Shown: positions 1 through 7,909 of the stretch, piece after piece
Position numbering within the stretch: the first letter of the stretch is position 1
How the letters are laid out: each line of letters starts with the position of its first letter
DNA from: Sphingomonas sp. BAUL-RG-20F-R05-02
Lineage (GTDB): Bacteria; Pseudomonadota; Alphaproteobacteria; Sphingomonadales; Sphingomonadaceae
Assembly: GCF_022662305.1 (NCBI RefSeq)
Contig: NZ_JAKNQH010000013.1
Coordinates: 1 to 64,000, forward strand
Reading direction: 5' to 3'
Length of the DNA: 64,000 nucleotides
The notes under the pieces: generated by a model
Seen by the model: only the letters and a program-made list of their open reading frames with translations
The model's database searches: none
What the model was told of the DNA's origin: nothing
Translations under genes and position numbers: made by a program

Positions 1-34
1 CCGCTCTAATAACGCCTTGAACAGGAGAGCAAGC

Positions 35-433
35 ATGCTGTTTCATACCATGATCGGATCGAACGACATCGAGCGATCGAAGCAATTCTACGATACGGTG
101 CTTGGCATGATCGGTGTCGGTGAACCGTTGCGAAATATCGCCGACAGCGGCCACACCCGGCTTATCTACAATAATGGCAACGGAACAAACTTCATCGTCA
201 GCCAGCCGATCAACGATGAACCTGCGACCGTTGCGAACGGCAGTACCGTCGCCTTTTCATGCAACTCATCTAAACAAGTGAAGCAGCTTCACGATGCCGC
301 GGTAGCCAATGGCGGCACCTCGATCGAAGCCCCGCCTGGCCCACGCGAGACTGCGTCGATGGGGACGATCGAACTCGCCTATTTTCGCGACCCCGATGGC
401 AATAAGCTTTGTGGGATTCATTTCCCGAAGTGA
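35..433 (+). CDS. VOC (glyoxalase/bleomycin-resistance fold) family protein
   Basis: A 132-residue single-domain protein with the layout of the vicinal-oxygen-chelate superfamily: an N-terminal beta strand (LFHTMIGSNDIERSKQFYD) opening a first beta-alpha-beta-beta-beta module, and a second module ending in YFRDPDGNKLCGIHF, the usual VOC C-terminal strand. Members bind a metal and act as lyases, dioxygenases or resistance proteins; the substrate cannot be told from sequence. ATG 35 is preferred over TTG 17 because AGGAGA lies 7 bases upstream of it. The gene stands alone; its upstream side is cut by the window edge. Confidence 0.85.
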   Translation: MLFHTMIGSNDIERSKQFYDTVLGMIGVGEPLRNIADSGHTRLIYNNGNGTNFIVSQPINDEPATVANGSTVAFSCNSSKQVKQLHDAAVANGGTSIEAPPGPRETASMGTIELAYFRDPDGNKLCGIHFPK

Positions 434-712
434 TATTGCCGCCGCACGTCAACTTTAAGGTGCCGCCCGTCTTAGCATGGACGGGCGGCAGGCTCGCCAC
501 GAAGGAACTGCGGTAGACGATACCGCCTCGAAGACCCACAATGCGACATTCCAGCTCGTGTACGGCGTGTCCAATACCGGACGGTCATTCATCTGGGCGC
601 ATTGATCATCGCAGTGGGCAGGCGGAGAAGCCTGAGCTTGCAGCAAAACTAGGAAGCGAAACCCGAGTACGGACCCCCGAACTGCATCCTTGTAGGCGTC
701 GGGCGCCATACG

Positions 713-1687
713 TTACATTCGTGGCTGCAGTGGCCTAATAAGCATCTGCCAATAGAGCTCAGCGGCGCCTTCCTGCGTTAACTTGCCGGACCCGCCGCGG
801 TGGCCGCTCATCGCTGCCATGCCCATGCTGATCAGAAATAGGCTTTGGTCGTCCGCTTCGACGTTCAACGCTTCATTGTATCCGTTCGTGGACATGTCGG
901 ACGAGGAATAGGCGATCCCAGAGGAGTATGGCCGTTCGCCCATGAATATCGAGCAGCGTGCGATCGACTGCCCGTCACGATAGATGATGGTAGAGAAGCG
1001 GTTCGCGTCTATCCGGCGAAAGGTCGCCTCGATGCTTGGGTTACGAGCAGTTAGCTCAGCCGCCGAGTTCTCGAAGTACCGGGAGATATACTCGAAGGTC
1101 TCGAGCTTGAAAGTGTCCTTGTCCCGTTCGGTGAACGTACGGGCCAGAGCCAGGGCGCTCGACCGCGGGCCTCTGGTGGATAGCGGCGCCGCCATACTGA
1201 CACCTGTTGTCACAGGAGCGGCCGCAGCACTCGTCGGCGACGAGCGACTGCTGAGCCGGTCGGCTGCGCCACGCACGGCCTTCGCAACTTCCAGCAGCGC
1301 CTGATCACGATCAGGCGAGGTGGTGATAGCCTTCCCGTCGGGTGGCGTCGCGTTAAGCTTACCGAACGGCGTACCATGCCAGTCACATGGGCGAAGAATC
1401 ACTGGAATGACGATAGCGTCGCCCGCGTCATGGCGCTCCATCGCCCGCCGCATTTCCAGGTCATAGCAATAGTCGGAATCAATGAAATCGGCGCTGACCA
1501 GAAGCAGGATTATGTCGTCACTCTCGACATGCTGGTCGATCTCGCGGGCAAACTCCTGCCCGGCTCCAATCCGGCGATCATGCCACGTCTCGATGATCCC
1601 CTGCCGCTTTAGGAGCGAGAGCTGTTTCTCCAGCTGGTCCCGCAACGCTTCGTCAGCGTGCGAGTACGAAAAGAATACCTTGGCCAT
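713..1687 (-). CDS. TIR-domain protein with unknown C-terminal domain
   Basis: 324 residues. Residues 1-145 are a TIR domain: it opens with KVFFSYSHADEA and contains SADFIDSDYCYDLEM, where Cys74 and Glu78 occupy the place of the conserved cysteine and catalytic glutamate of NAD-consuming TIR enzymes. A proline/serine/alanine-rich linker (about 145-195) leads to a C-terminal domain of about 130 residues that I do not recognise. Bacterial TIR proteins act in antiphage abortive infection or as NADases, which is family knowledge and not shown here. ATG 1687 is chosen because GGAGA precedes it. There is no obvious partner gene (no Thoeris, CBASS or prokaryotic Argonaute). Confidence 0.8.
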   Translation of the reverse strand: MAKVFFSYSHADEALRDQLEKQLSLLKRQGIIETWHDRRIGAGQEFAREIDQHVESDDIILLLVSADFIDSDYCYDLEMRRAMERHDAGDAIVIPVILRPCDWHGTPFGKLNATPPDGKAITTSPDRDQALLEVAKAVRGAADRLSSRSSPTSAAAAPVTTGVSMAAPLSTRGPRSSALALARTFTERDKDTFKLETFEYISRYFENSAAELTARNPSIEATFRRIDANRFSTIIYRDGQSIARCSIFMGERPYSSGIAYSSSDMSTNGYNEALNVEADDQSLFLISMGMAAMSGHRGGSGKLTQEGAAELYWQMLIRPLQPRM

Positions 1688-1801
1688 CTCGGTTCTCCGC
1701 TCTCCAAGGATAGTGGGGGACGGTCGGGCGGCACACAAGGGGAACAAGGCTTTCTCGATCTCACCATTGAAGCGCTACGCTAGCCCAACATAGGAAGCCT
1801 C

Positions 1802-2011
1802 TTGCCGGATCACCACATCGCTATTCATAAGACGTTCCTGTCTCGCTCTAAGCAGGAGGCGGCATGGGGTGGCGGAGATTTTCGCTTGCGCGTGGTGGGC
1901 GGCGAACACGACCGCTGGCTAGGGATGGTCATTCGCCTGAACATGAGCGGGGAGATGCCGGCGTTTGACCTCGACGGGGGGTATGGCGAGATCCTGCGCC
2001 GCTACGGCTAA
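1802..2011 (+). CDS. possible gene remnant, unknown
   Basis: A 69-codon open frame from a TTG, running into the 3' end of the convergent regulator gene at 2008. The second half (DFRLRVVGGEHDRWLGM and MPAFDLDGGYGEILRRYG) looks like folded-protein sequence and not random frame, which suggests the C-terminal end of a lost gene. No ribosome-binding site is visible before the TTG. The rest of 1688-2007 shows nothing else. Confidence 0.2.
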   Translation: MPDHHIAIHKTFLSRSKQEAAWGGGDFRLRVVGGEHDRWLGMVIRLNMSGEMPAFDLDGGYGEILRRYG

Positions 2012-2607
2012 CGGCTTTCACCAGCTGAGTGCACCAGTTCCAGAAATTTCCCGATGTAGCGACCTGATTGTTGTTCCGGTCCATCCCAATCAACCAAGTA
2101 CGTCCAACCTACTTCCCTTTTCCCGCTGGGCGAATTGCGATCGGAAAGGGTGGACGGTTCATGAAGTCCGGTGATCGTGCCAACGCCAAGTTTTCCGTGT
2201 CGAACGAGATCGCCGACGCTAAATATCGGCTTGTCTTCTACCAGCCTCCAGCTTCCCCGTTTTGGAGCTTCGATCAGACCACGTTCTTTCAATCGATGAA
2301 GATGGGACCTGAATGTGGATTGGGCGAGGCTAGGGACTGCGGTGCGAGCGGTGAGCTCCAGCTGCCGGACGTCGACACCCGCCCTCAAAGCGCCTTCCAG
2401 TCGCTTCAAAATGGCAGCCTCGGCCATGACGCGCCCGATGCTGTTCGATCGCGTTACCTCGAGGTCTCCTATTTCTCGCTTTCGTGCATTATATAGTACT
2501 CGTTCGAGCACCTCGCGCTCGGCTTTGAGCAGTGCAATCTCACGATCTTTCGTTGCAATTTCGGTGAGGAGCTGTCGTTCGAGAGTACGGAAATCCCTGT
2601 TCTGCAT
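2008..2607 (-). CDS. coiled-coil / winged-helix / Tudor-like DNA-binding regulator
   Basis: 199 residues in three parts. Residues 1-50 are a heptad-rich coiled coil (LLTEIATKDREIALLKAERE). Residues about 65-125 form a winged-helix-like domain (STFRSHLHRLKERGLIEAP followed by a basic wing). Residues about 128-195 form an SH3/Tudor-like barrel (FSVGDLVRHGKLGVGTITG ending YLVDWDGPEQQSG), similar to the RNA-polymerase- or DNA-interacting modules of CarD and the PcrA C-terminus. ATG 2607 gives a protein starting at the coiled coil; upstream in-frame codons run through the palindrome and look non-coding. A 21-bp palindrome lies 5 bases upstream of the start, suggesting autorepression. Divergent from the 67-aa/GNAT gene pair. 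The specific family is unknown. Confidence 0.6.
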   Translation of the reverse strand: MQNRDFRTLERQLLTEIATKDREIALLKAEREVLERVLYNARKREIGDLEVTRSNSIGRVMAEAAILKRLEGALRAGVDVRQLELTARTAVPSLAQSTFRSHLHRLKERGLIEAPKRGSWRLVEDKPIFSVGDLVRHGKLGVGTITGLHEPSTLSDRNSPSGKREVGWTYLVDWDGPEQQSGRYIGKFLELVHSAGESR

Positions 2608-2611
2608 TTTG

Positions 2612-2632
2612 TTGCAAAAGCATATTTTGCAA
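2612..2632. promoter_or_regulatory. 21-bp palindromic operator candidate
   Basis: TTGCAAAA, a 5-base spacer, then TTTTGCAA: perfect 8-bp inverted arms directly in front of the regulator's start codon (2607). Position and symmetry fit an operator bound by a dimeric regulator, most simply the adjacent winged-helix protein. The assignment is inferred. Confidence 0.5.
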
Positions 2633-2700
2633 TTTCGAGCAACCTTCCTATATCGTATTTTACACCGTGGCTTGCGAATATCGCTATTGATCTCGCGGTT

Positions 2701-2755
2701 CAGGGGTGTATGCTGGCGCAACCAACAATGTTGGTTGCGCCAGCATACACCCCTG
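2701..2755. repeat. 55-bp near-perfect palindrome
   Basis: Two 27-bp arms (2701-2727 and 2729-2755) are exact reverse complements around a single central A at 2728; symmetry stops abruptly outside. It lies in the divergent gap between the regulator (start 2607) and the small-protein/GNAT pair (start 2895). It has no T-tract as a terminator would. It could extrude as a cruciform, be a binding site for a large dimer, or be a miniature mobile element. Confidence 0.85.
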
Positions 2756-2894
2756 TCTCGGTTAGCCAACGAAGCGGTACGTTAACCGCATTTGGCTTGC
2801 GTTCGTTAGGGAACGTCCCCTTATATTGACCGTAGCGTCAACAGTCCAAGATGCTGTGACGAGGTTGCAATCAATCAAGGCCGAGGAGGGTCAA

Positions 2895-3098
2895 ATGTCA
2901 GTACGATCGACTCGTTCCGGGTCGTTTAAGCCATCGCAGGGTAAGCCGGTGAAGGGATCTCCTTTCAAACCCGGTAAGCCTGCTTATAGCGCCACTGCGG
3001 CTGCGTTTAGGTTTGGTGCTCGCACACATGCTGCGCCGACCGAGGCATTGCGGGACGTCGTAAGGATGCACTTCACGCACGTCAAAACGGACGCGTAA
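2895..3098 (+). CDS. small basic protein upstream of GNAT gene
   Basis: 67 residues. ATG 2895 follows a strong GAGGAGGG; an in-frame TTG at 2826 lacks one. The first 35 residues are rich in Ser, Lys, Gly and Pro (KPVKGSPFKPGKPAY) and probably disordered; the last 25 (PTEALRDVVRMHFTHVK) could form one helix. Its stop codon abuts the GTG of the acetyltransferase gene, so the two are translationally coupled. The position matches that of antitoxins in GNAT-type toxin-antitoxin pairs, but no ribbon-helix-helix fold is seen. I do not recognise the family. Confidence 0.6.
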   Translation: MSVRSTRSGSFKPSQGKPVKGSPFKPGKPAYSATAAAFRFGARTHAAPTEALRDVVRMHFTHVKTDA

Positions 3099-3782
3099 GT
3101 GGGGTCCGCAGGACCGACACCGGAATTTCTCTACAAGCCACTCAGCAGCGAAACCTGGGTAAATGGGTTTCGCTGTGGAGAATATGAGGTTGATCGTTGG
3201 CTGTCGAAGGAAGGCCTGAAGTGTGACGGGCGAGGCACTGTTCGGGTGCATTGCATGCACCTCAAATCCAATGACACGCTCATCGGGTACTTCGCAATCG
3301 CGACGGCGGTAGAGAATATCCAAAAGCTAAAAGGCTTCCACTATCATGCCTTTGGCGAAGGCAGGTGGTTCCCCTGCCTTCATCTGGTTAACGTCGCCGT
3401 CCGAGATCGATATAAGGGACGAGACCTCGGCAAGATCCTTGTTGGTACGGCCATCACGATCTTTGCGGAGATTGGCCCACAGATCGGCCTCCCCCACATG
3501 ATCCTGACGCCAATCAACGCAGACGTCATTCCATTTTATGAAGCGCTCGGTTTCGAGCCGTATGATGGTGGCGCGAGAATGTTTCTGCCCCTGCAGACTG
3601 CCGTGCAGGTGGTTGAACAGGAACGAGCAAGGAAAGCGCAGATCGACGCTCTGTCGGCTGATGCGGACGCCGAGCCGCCTGCTGGCGCTAACGACAGCGA
3701 AGTGGCGGAGCCGGCGGCTGGCATCGACGCCCCAATTGTGCGTCAGGAAATGGCACTGCCCGTTGTTTCGTCTACCTCATAG
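3099..3782 (+). CDS. GNAT-family N-acetyltransferase (toxin-like)
   Basis: 227 residues, GTG start directly after the preceding stop. The N-terminus (FRCGEYEVDRWLSKEGLK, then TLIGYFAIATA) matches the opening of TacT-like GNAT toxins. The acetyl-CoA loop is RDRYKGRDLGKIL and the family's closing motif is FYEALGFEPY. The fold is complete by about residue 165; the last 60 residues are an Ala/Glu/Asp-rich low-complexity tail absent from typical TacT. Such enzymes transfer an acetyl group to aminoacyl-tRNA or small amines. An antitoxin-toxin operon with the 67-residue protein is inferred from order only. Confidence 0.7.
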   Translation: MGSAGPTPEFLYKPLSSETWVNGFRCGEYEVDRWLSKEGLKCDGRGTVRVHCMHLKSNDTLIGYFAIATAVENIQKLKGFHYHAFGEGRWFPCLHLVNVAVRDRYKGRDLGKILVGTAITIFAEIGPQIGLPHMILTPINADVIPFYEALGFEPYDGGARMFLPLQTAVQVVEQERARKAQIDALSADADAEPPAGANDSEVAEPAAGIDAPIVRQEMALPVVSSTS

Positions 3783-4300
3783 CATCTGTATGCCTGGGAT
3801 CACACCGGGATCACAGATTGCCCGATGTTCCACTCCAGTTCCTGCATTTCGGCCGTTGGCAGGAGGGTAGAAGGGCTGTGACCCTCACAAGCATCGCATT
3901 CCCTCTGCGACGTCAGCTGCTAAGGTGGGAAACCGTTCGACGATGCCATTCAAACAATATGAACTGAACGAACAGCAGATTACGTGAGCCTTGTCCCTGA
4001 AAGCGGCCGGGCTGTAACCTCCAAAGAGCGGCCGATCGCACGCATGCCCCGCTATCTGAACGGACGTCCGCTTACCGCGGCCCCTGCACCAAAGCGGACA
4101 GGCCGCTTCCCACCAGCTATGCCCTAAGCGCGGAACCTGCGTTAACAAATTGATGATCGACCGTCCGTTCTTACGGATCGTACCATTCGTGAGAACAGAT
4201 CCCTGACGTCACATCATTCGCTATCCAGTTCGGTACCTGCTATGTCTCGACGTACACAGCGGAGTGGCCCTCAGTTCCGCTAGTCACAAAAGACGACATT
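3783..4300. other. 518-bp intergenic stretch without recognised gene
   Basis: No frame on either strand has convincing coding character or a ribosome-binding site. The minus-strand open frame 3885-4148 is cysteine- and tryptophan-rich and matches nothing I know. I see no tRNA, hairpin terminator or long repeat. Confidence 0.5.
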
Positions 4301-4513
4301 ATGGCTAATGCCAAAGACGTAGCGACTGTTATCCAGTCGGCACTCAACGAAATCGGTGTCACGGGACAACTTGAAGTGTCGATGGATGGGCAGGAAGCGA
4401 CTAAGTCGCTCGGCACGGAAAAAGGCGATGATCTTCACGTTGGCGTAATTGTCAGTGACGTCGATGACCAAACTATAAAGTTGAAAGAGTCTGCACGGCT
4501 GTCGAAAGTTTAA
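4301..4513 (+). CDS. small hypothetical protein
   Basis: 70 residues from ATG 4301, acidic (many Asp and Glu), with an amphipathic N-terminal helix (AKDVATVIQSALNEIGV) followed by strand-like segments (LHVGVIVSDVDDQTIKL). No signal peptide or membrane segment, so probably cytoplasmic. Convergent with the CsbD-like gene, sharing the hairpin at 4525-4550. No family recognised. Confidence 0.55.
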   Translation: MANAKDVATVIQSALNEIGVTGQLEVSMDGQEATKSLGTEKGDDLHVGVIVSDVDDQTIKLKESARLSKV

Positions 4514-4524
4514 CAATACCAGTG

Positions 4525-4550
4525 GTTGGGGCTGTTTAAACAGCCCCAAC
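4525..4550. terminator. bidirectional terminator hairpin
   Basis: A perfect 26-bp inverted repeat (GTTGGGGCTGTTT and its complement, centre TTTAAA) placed between the stop codons of two convergent genes at 4513 and 4558. The GC-rich stem fits a shared terminator, although long T-tracts are absent. Confidence 0.7.
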
Positions 4551-4557
4551 GCGCCGG

Positions 4558-4740
4558 TTAGATCTCGTCGCCAAGCGCGCCCTTGACGCTGCCCTTGACG
4601 TCTTGACCCGTGCCCTTGACCTGCTGGGCCTCGCCCTCTGCAGTCAGCTTGTCGTTGTTGGTCGCCTTACCAACGGCTTCCTTCACGTTGCCTGCGATCT
4701 TGTTGCCAGCAGCGTCGAGCTTGTCGGTGAACTCACCCAT
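4558..4740 (-). CDS. CsbD-like stress protein
   Basis: 60 residues with the CsbD pattern: TDKLDAAGNKIAGNVKEAVG, then DKLTAEGEAQQVKGTGQDVK, rich in Lys, Gly and Ala with repeated amphipathic helices. CsbD proteins are abundant soluble proteins induced by general stress; their molecular role is unknown. ATG 4740 is preceded by GGAGAT; an upstream in-frame start (4770) has no such site. Confidence 0.85.
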   Translation of the reverse strand: MGEFTDKLDAAGNKIAGNVKEAVGKATNNDKLTAEGEAQQVKGTGQDVKGSVKGALGDEI

Positions 4741-4832
4741 GGGGTATCTCCAATTTGCCGACACGCCCAACGCTGCCGGACCTACATCTCAGATAAGGCG
4801 GACGGGCCAGGCTTACAGCCCGGCTCGGCAAT

Positions 4833-6176
4833 TTAGTCCCCAACCGCTTCAACGTTGACGGCAGATTCCGCCAGTTCGCTCATAAGGTCATCGCCCTGGT
4901 GCATGTCCTTCACCGCAGCTTCGAGCTTGGTGGCGTCATCGTCGAGCTTAAGCGCCTTGGCGAACGCCGCAAAGGGCGCACCATTTCGCATGGCACCCGG
5001 CTTGCGCTGGACCACCGCCAGATAGTGGCGCCAGTCGTAGATGGTCCGTCCTGGCGAGCTGTGTGCCCGGTCAATCACCCGGACGTGCTCGCATAGCCGC
5101 TGCCCTTCCGCGACCACGACGATGCGCTCAGGGTAGATCCGCAGGCTCACCGGCCGGTTCGCAAAGGACGCCGGGACGCTGTAGCGGTTGCGGTCGAAAT
5201 GGACGAGGCAGGTCGGCGACACCCGTTTGATATGCTCGACGAAGCCGTCGAACGGGCGCCCCGGTTTCATCAGTTCCGGCACTTCTTGCGCCCATATCTC
5301 GGCAACAGTGCCCGGCAGGTTGCCGTGCGGGATCTGTGCCCACTGCGCGATGCACTGCTCTTCCAGCCATGCGTTAAGCGCAGCAATATCGGGAAGTTCG
5401 GGCAGCCGCTGCCACAGCCGGCGACGGGCATCTTGGACGTTCTTCTCGACCTGACCCTTTTCCCAACCCGATGCCGGATTGCAGAACTCCGGCTCGAACA
5501 AATAGTGGCTCGCCATTGCCGCAAAGCGCGCGTTGACCTGCCGCGCCTTGCCCGTGCCGATACGGTCGACCGCTGTCTTCATGTTGTCGTAGATCCCGCG
5601 CCGCGGCACTCCGCCCAGCACGCGGAAGGCATGCTGGTGCGCATCGAACAGCATCTCGTGGGTCTGGAGCGGATACGCTCGCACGATGAACGCGCGGCTG
5701 TGTGAAAGCTTGGTGTGTGCTGCCTGCAGTTTCACCCGCTCGCCGCCCAGGATAGCCCAGTCCTCGCTCCAGTCGAATTGAAAGGCTTCGCCGGCGGTGA
5801 ACACCAGCGGCACGAATATGCCCCGGCCCGTCGTCTGCTCCTGAACCTGACGGTTCGCCTTCCACACCCGGATGAACGCCGCTACCCGACTGTACGACCC
5901 GTCATAGCCCAGCAAGACCAGGTCGGTGTGGATCTGCTTGGCGGTGCGCCGTTGCTTGCGCGATTTGCTCGCTTCCGTCTTCAACCATCCCGACAGCCGG
6001 TCCGCGAACGGATCCAGCTTGCTCGGCCGGTCGACCGTTTCGAACTTCGGCTCCAGCGCGTCCGACCGCAGGTATTTGCGGATCGTGTTGCGCGAAAGCC
6101 CTGTACGTCGGGTTATCTCCCGGATCGACATCCCGTCCCGGAATGCCCAGCGCCGGATGACGCTCAGTAACGCCAT
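4833..6176 (-). CDS. istA: IS21-family transposase IstA, C-terminus altered
   Basis: 447 residues. The N-terminal helix-turn-helix (MSIREITRRTGLSRNTIRKY) is followed by a DDE integrase core with Asp in FQFDWSEDW, Asp in RGIYDNMKTAV and Glu in GWEKGQVEKNV. Up to about RNGAPF it follows IS21-type IstA. The last 45 residues (nt 4833-4970) differ from the usual tail, and no istB follows, so the element was probably cut here and fused in frame to other DNA. ATG 6176 has GGAGT upstream. Without IstB, transposition is unlikely. Confidence 0.8.
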   Translation of the reverse strand: MALLSVIRRWAFRDGMSIREITRRTGLSRNTIRKYLRSDALEPKFETVDRPSKLDPFADRLSGWLKTEASKSRKQRRTAKQIHTDLVLLGYDGSYSRVAAFIRVWKANRQVQEQTTGRGIFVPLVFTAGEAFQFDWSEDWAILGGERVKLQAAHTKLSHSRAFIVRAYPLQTHEMLFDAHQHAFRVLGGVPRRGIYDNMKTAVDRIGTGKARQVNARFAAMASHYLFEPEFCNPASGWEKGQVEKNVQDARRRLWQRLPELPDIAALNAWLEEQCIAQWAQIPHGNLPGTVAEIWAQEVPELMKPGRPFDGFVEHIKRVSPTCLVHFDRNRYSVPASFANRPVSLRIYPERIVVVAEGQRLCEHVRVIDRAHSSPGRTIYDWRHYLAVVQRKPGAMRNGAPFAAFAKALKLDDDATKLEAAVKDMHQGDDLMSELAESAVNVEAVGD

Positions 6177-6227
6177 GTCTATCACTCCTTGATCCCCCGA
6201 CAGCCTGCCGGGGTGAGATTGAGACAC

Positions 6228-6287
6228 GGGTCACTTCTCGGTGGAAATTTATGCCTTCTCCGGGTCAGCTCTCAGTGGAAATCAACA
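6228..6287. mobile_element. IS21-family terminal repeats (one end)
   Basis: Two copies of a 23-bp motif, 6228-6250 and 6262-6284, both built as GGGTCA-(6 bases)-GTGGAAAT, spaced 34 bp. Multiple such repeats at the ends are typical of IS21 elements. The outer boundary is about 6287, where imuB sequence begins. No matching repeats occur beyond the istA 3' side near 4833, so the other end is missing. Confidence 0.7.
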
Positions 6288-6968
6288 CGCATGCAGCCGT
6301 CGGCAGAAGCGAGCCTCGCCACCGTACAGATGATCGCATCCGGCGAGATCGAGCCATATGCCGTCGGACGGCGTCACCGCCGCTACGGGCGACCACCGCC
6401 GCACCGCCAGCAGCGCCAGCCGGTCGAGCAGGCGCCGGTCGGCGACGGCATCATGCGGGCGGACGTCGAGGTCGGACACGAGCGCACGCGCATGCGTCGC
6501 CGCCATGCCGACCGCGATGCCGAGCGCAGTGGCCGCGGCGCAGGCGGCGACCACCTCCTCGCGGCGGCCCACCTTCGCGACAAGCGCCATGGGCGTCTGC
6601 ACCACTATCTCTGGCGCCGGCACCATGACAGAGGCCCCAGCGTTTGCGCCATCCCGGGATGGCGCCTGGCGCTTGAACGGATGCTCGGCGGCTTCCGATC
6701 GTCGGCCGAGTTCGCGGACCGGGGGCTTGGCGTGGACCGGCAGCGCGGCGATCTGCCGCTCGACCTCCTCGCGCGTCGAAGTCTCGGACCGTGCCCAGCG
6801 CGCGCCGGGTCGCCAGCCGCCGCCCCGCGGCACCGAGCAGGCGCCGGGGTCGTCATCGACCGGGAGCTGGAGTGGCGGCCGCTCAGGCGGCGGCGCCGCG
6901 GGCCGTTCCAACCGCCTCAGCCGTTCGACGGCGAGGTGCGGCAGGAACAGCGAGACGACCCGTCTCAT
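6282..6968 (-). pseudogene. imuB: imuB, Y-family DNA polymerase-like protein, truncated by IS21
   Basis: 228 codons of an ImuB-type N-terminus starting MRRVVSLFLPHLAVERLRR, with ALGIAVGMAATHARAL and DGIWLDLAGCDHLYGGEA from the polymerase-Y palm region. It then runs into the IS21 end and stops inside the terminal repeat (TGA at 6284-6282). ImuB is normally about 500 residues and recruits DnaE2 to damaged DNA through a beta-clamp motif in the part now missing. The start overlaps the end of imuA by 86 bases. The remainder of imuB and dnaE2 are not in the window. Confidence 0.8.
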
Positions 6969-7641
6969 CGCATGCCTCCAGAACCAGGGAGAAGGCCTCG
7001 CCGCCGCGCTGCCGCGCCAGCTCAACTGACCAGCGCGCGCGTCCCACGCCCGCGACCGGCAGCCGTTCGGACGGCGCGACGCCGATCCGCCACCGCGTCC
7101 AGGCGGCGGAAGGTTCGCCGAGCGGGTCGGCGTCGCGGCTGCGCCGGCGTCGCATCAGCAACACCGGGATGTCGGCTTCGGCCGCCACCAGCTGCAGCCG
7201 GCGGGTCGCCACCATCGACACGCGTGACGCCTCCGCGATCACCGCCGGCGTCCCGTCACGGATCGCGTCCTCGACCACCGCGAGCAGCTGCTGGTCGTCG
7301 CGTGGCTGCGCATGGATCACGTCCGCCGAACGGAGCCCGGCTTGCGCCAGCCCCGGCGCATAGAGATCGCACCGGCAGCTTGTCCAGAGAACCGGCGCAC
7401 CCGTCCCCGCCGCCTCGCGAGCGGCAATGCCGGCCAGGAACAGCGTCGCCGCGGCATCGTCCATCAGCGAGCAGCTGCGCGCCGCCACCTCGTGGAGCGC
7501 GCCTGCGCGCAGACCGCGTCCAACCAGTCGCGCGTCGAGTCCCTCCACGCCGAACGGCACGGTTCGGTAGCTGGTCGACGGAACGGCAATCGCACGGAGC
7601 CGCGCGATGGTCGACGAGGAGAGTGTCGGGGTCGTGAGCAT
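6883..7641 (-). CDS. imuA: ImuA, RecA/SulA-like component of the mutasome
   Basis: 252 residues: ARLRAIAVPSTSYRTVPFGV and GLRAGALHEVAA near the N-terminus, then a degenerate RecA-like core (APVLWTSCRCDLYAPGLAQA, TPAVIAEASRVSMVATRRL, ADIPVLLMRRRRS). ImuA works with ImuB and DnaE2 in SOS mutagenesis. ATG 7641 is used; further upstream codons cross the LexA box. The gene looks intact, but its operon partner imuB is cut, so the pathway is probably dead unless encoded elsewhere. Confidence 0.8.
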   Translation of the reverse strand: MLTTPTLSSSTIARLRAIAVPSTSYRTVPFGVEGLDARLVGRGLRAGALHEVAARSCSLMDDAAATLFLAGIAAREAAGTGAPVLWTSCRCDLYAPGLAQAGLRSADVIHAQPRDDQQLLAVVEDAIRDGTPAVIAEASRVSMVATRRLQLVAAEADIPVLLMRRRRSRDADPLGEPSAAWTRWRIGVAPSERLPVAGVGRARWSVELARQRGGEAFSLVLEACDETGRLAVPAAPRRRTAEAVGTARGAAA

Positions 7642-7660
7642 AAAGAGCAAGACTCGGTTT

Positions 7661-7675
7661 GTTCGCTTTATGTTC
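7661..7675. promoter_or_regulatory. LexA (SOS) box
   Basis: GTTC-N7-GTTC, the alphaproteobacterial LexA operator, begins 20 bases upstream of the imuA start codon. Exact match at all eight conserved bases. imuA-imuB-dnaE2 operons are classic LexA targets, so site and gene support each other. Confidence 0.75.
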
Positions 7676-7909
7676 CATGTGGGATCGGGTCTGGTCAAGC
7701 CGCTGGCCATCACATTCCTGTGGAAAGCGCGGGCAGGACGTACGATCATTCATGCTGCGGCTGGGCTCAAGCGGCCTCACTGCAGCCATGCCGTTCAGCG
7801 GGATGGAGAACGGATCGCGATCCGCGACGGCTGGATAATGACCGTGGCGAGCCGCCAGAGCCTCAATTATAGGGGCATGCTTGGGGCGCGACTGCCAGGG
7901 GGAAACACC

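Noticed and set aside
541..738. Open frames between the VOC and TIR genes
   Set aside because: Short, no ribosome-binding site, overlapping on both strands, no recognisable protein; treated as intergenic.
6189..7637. A 482-codon open frame opposite imuA/imuB
   Set aside because: It is Arg/Pro/Ala-rich, matches no family, and lies antisense to clearly recognisable imuA and imuB; high GC produces such frames.
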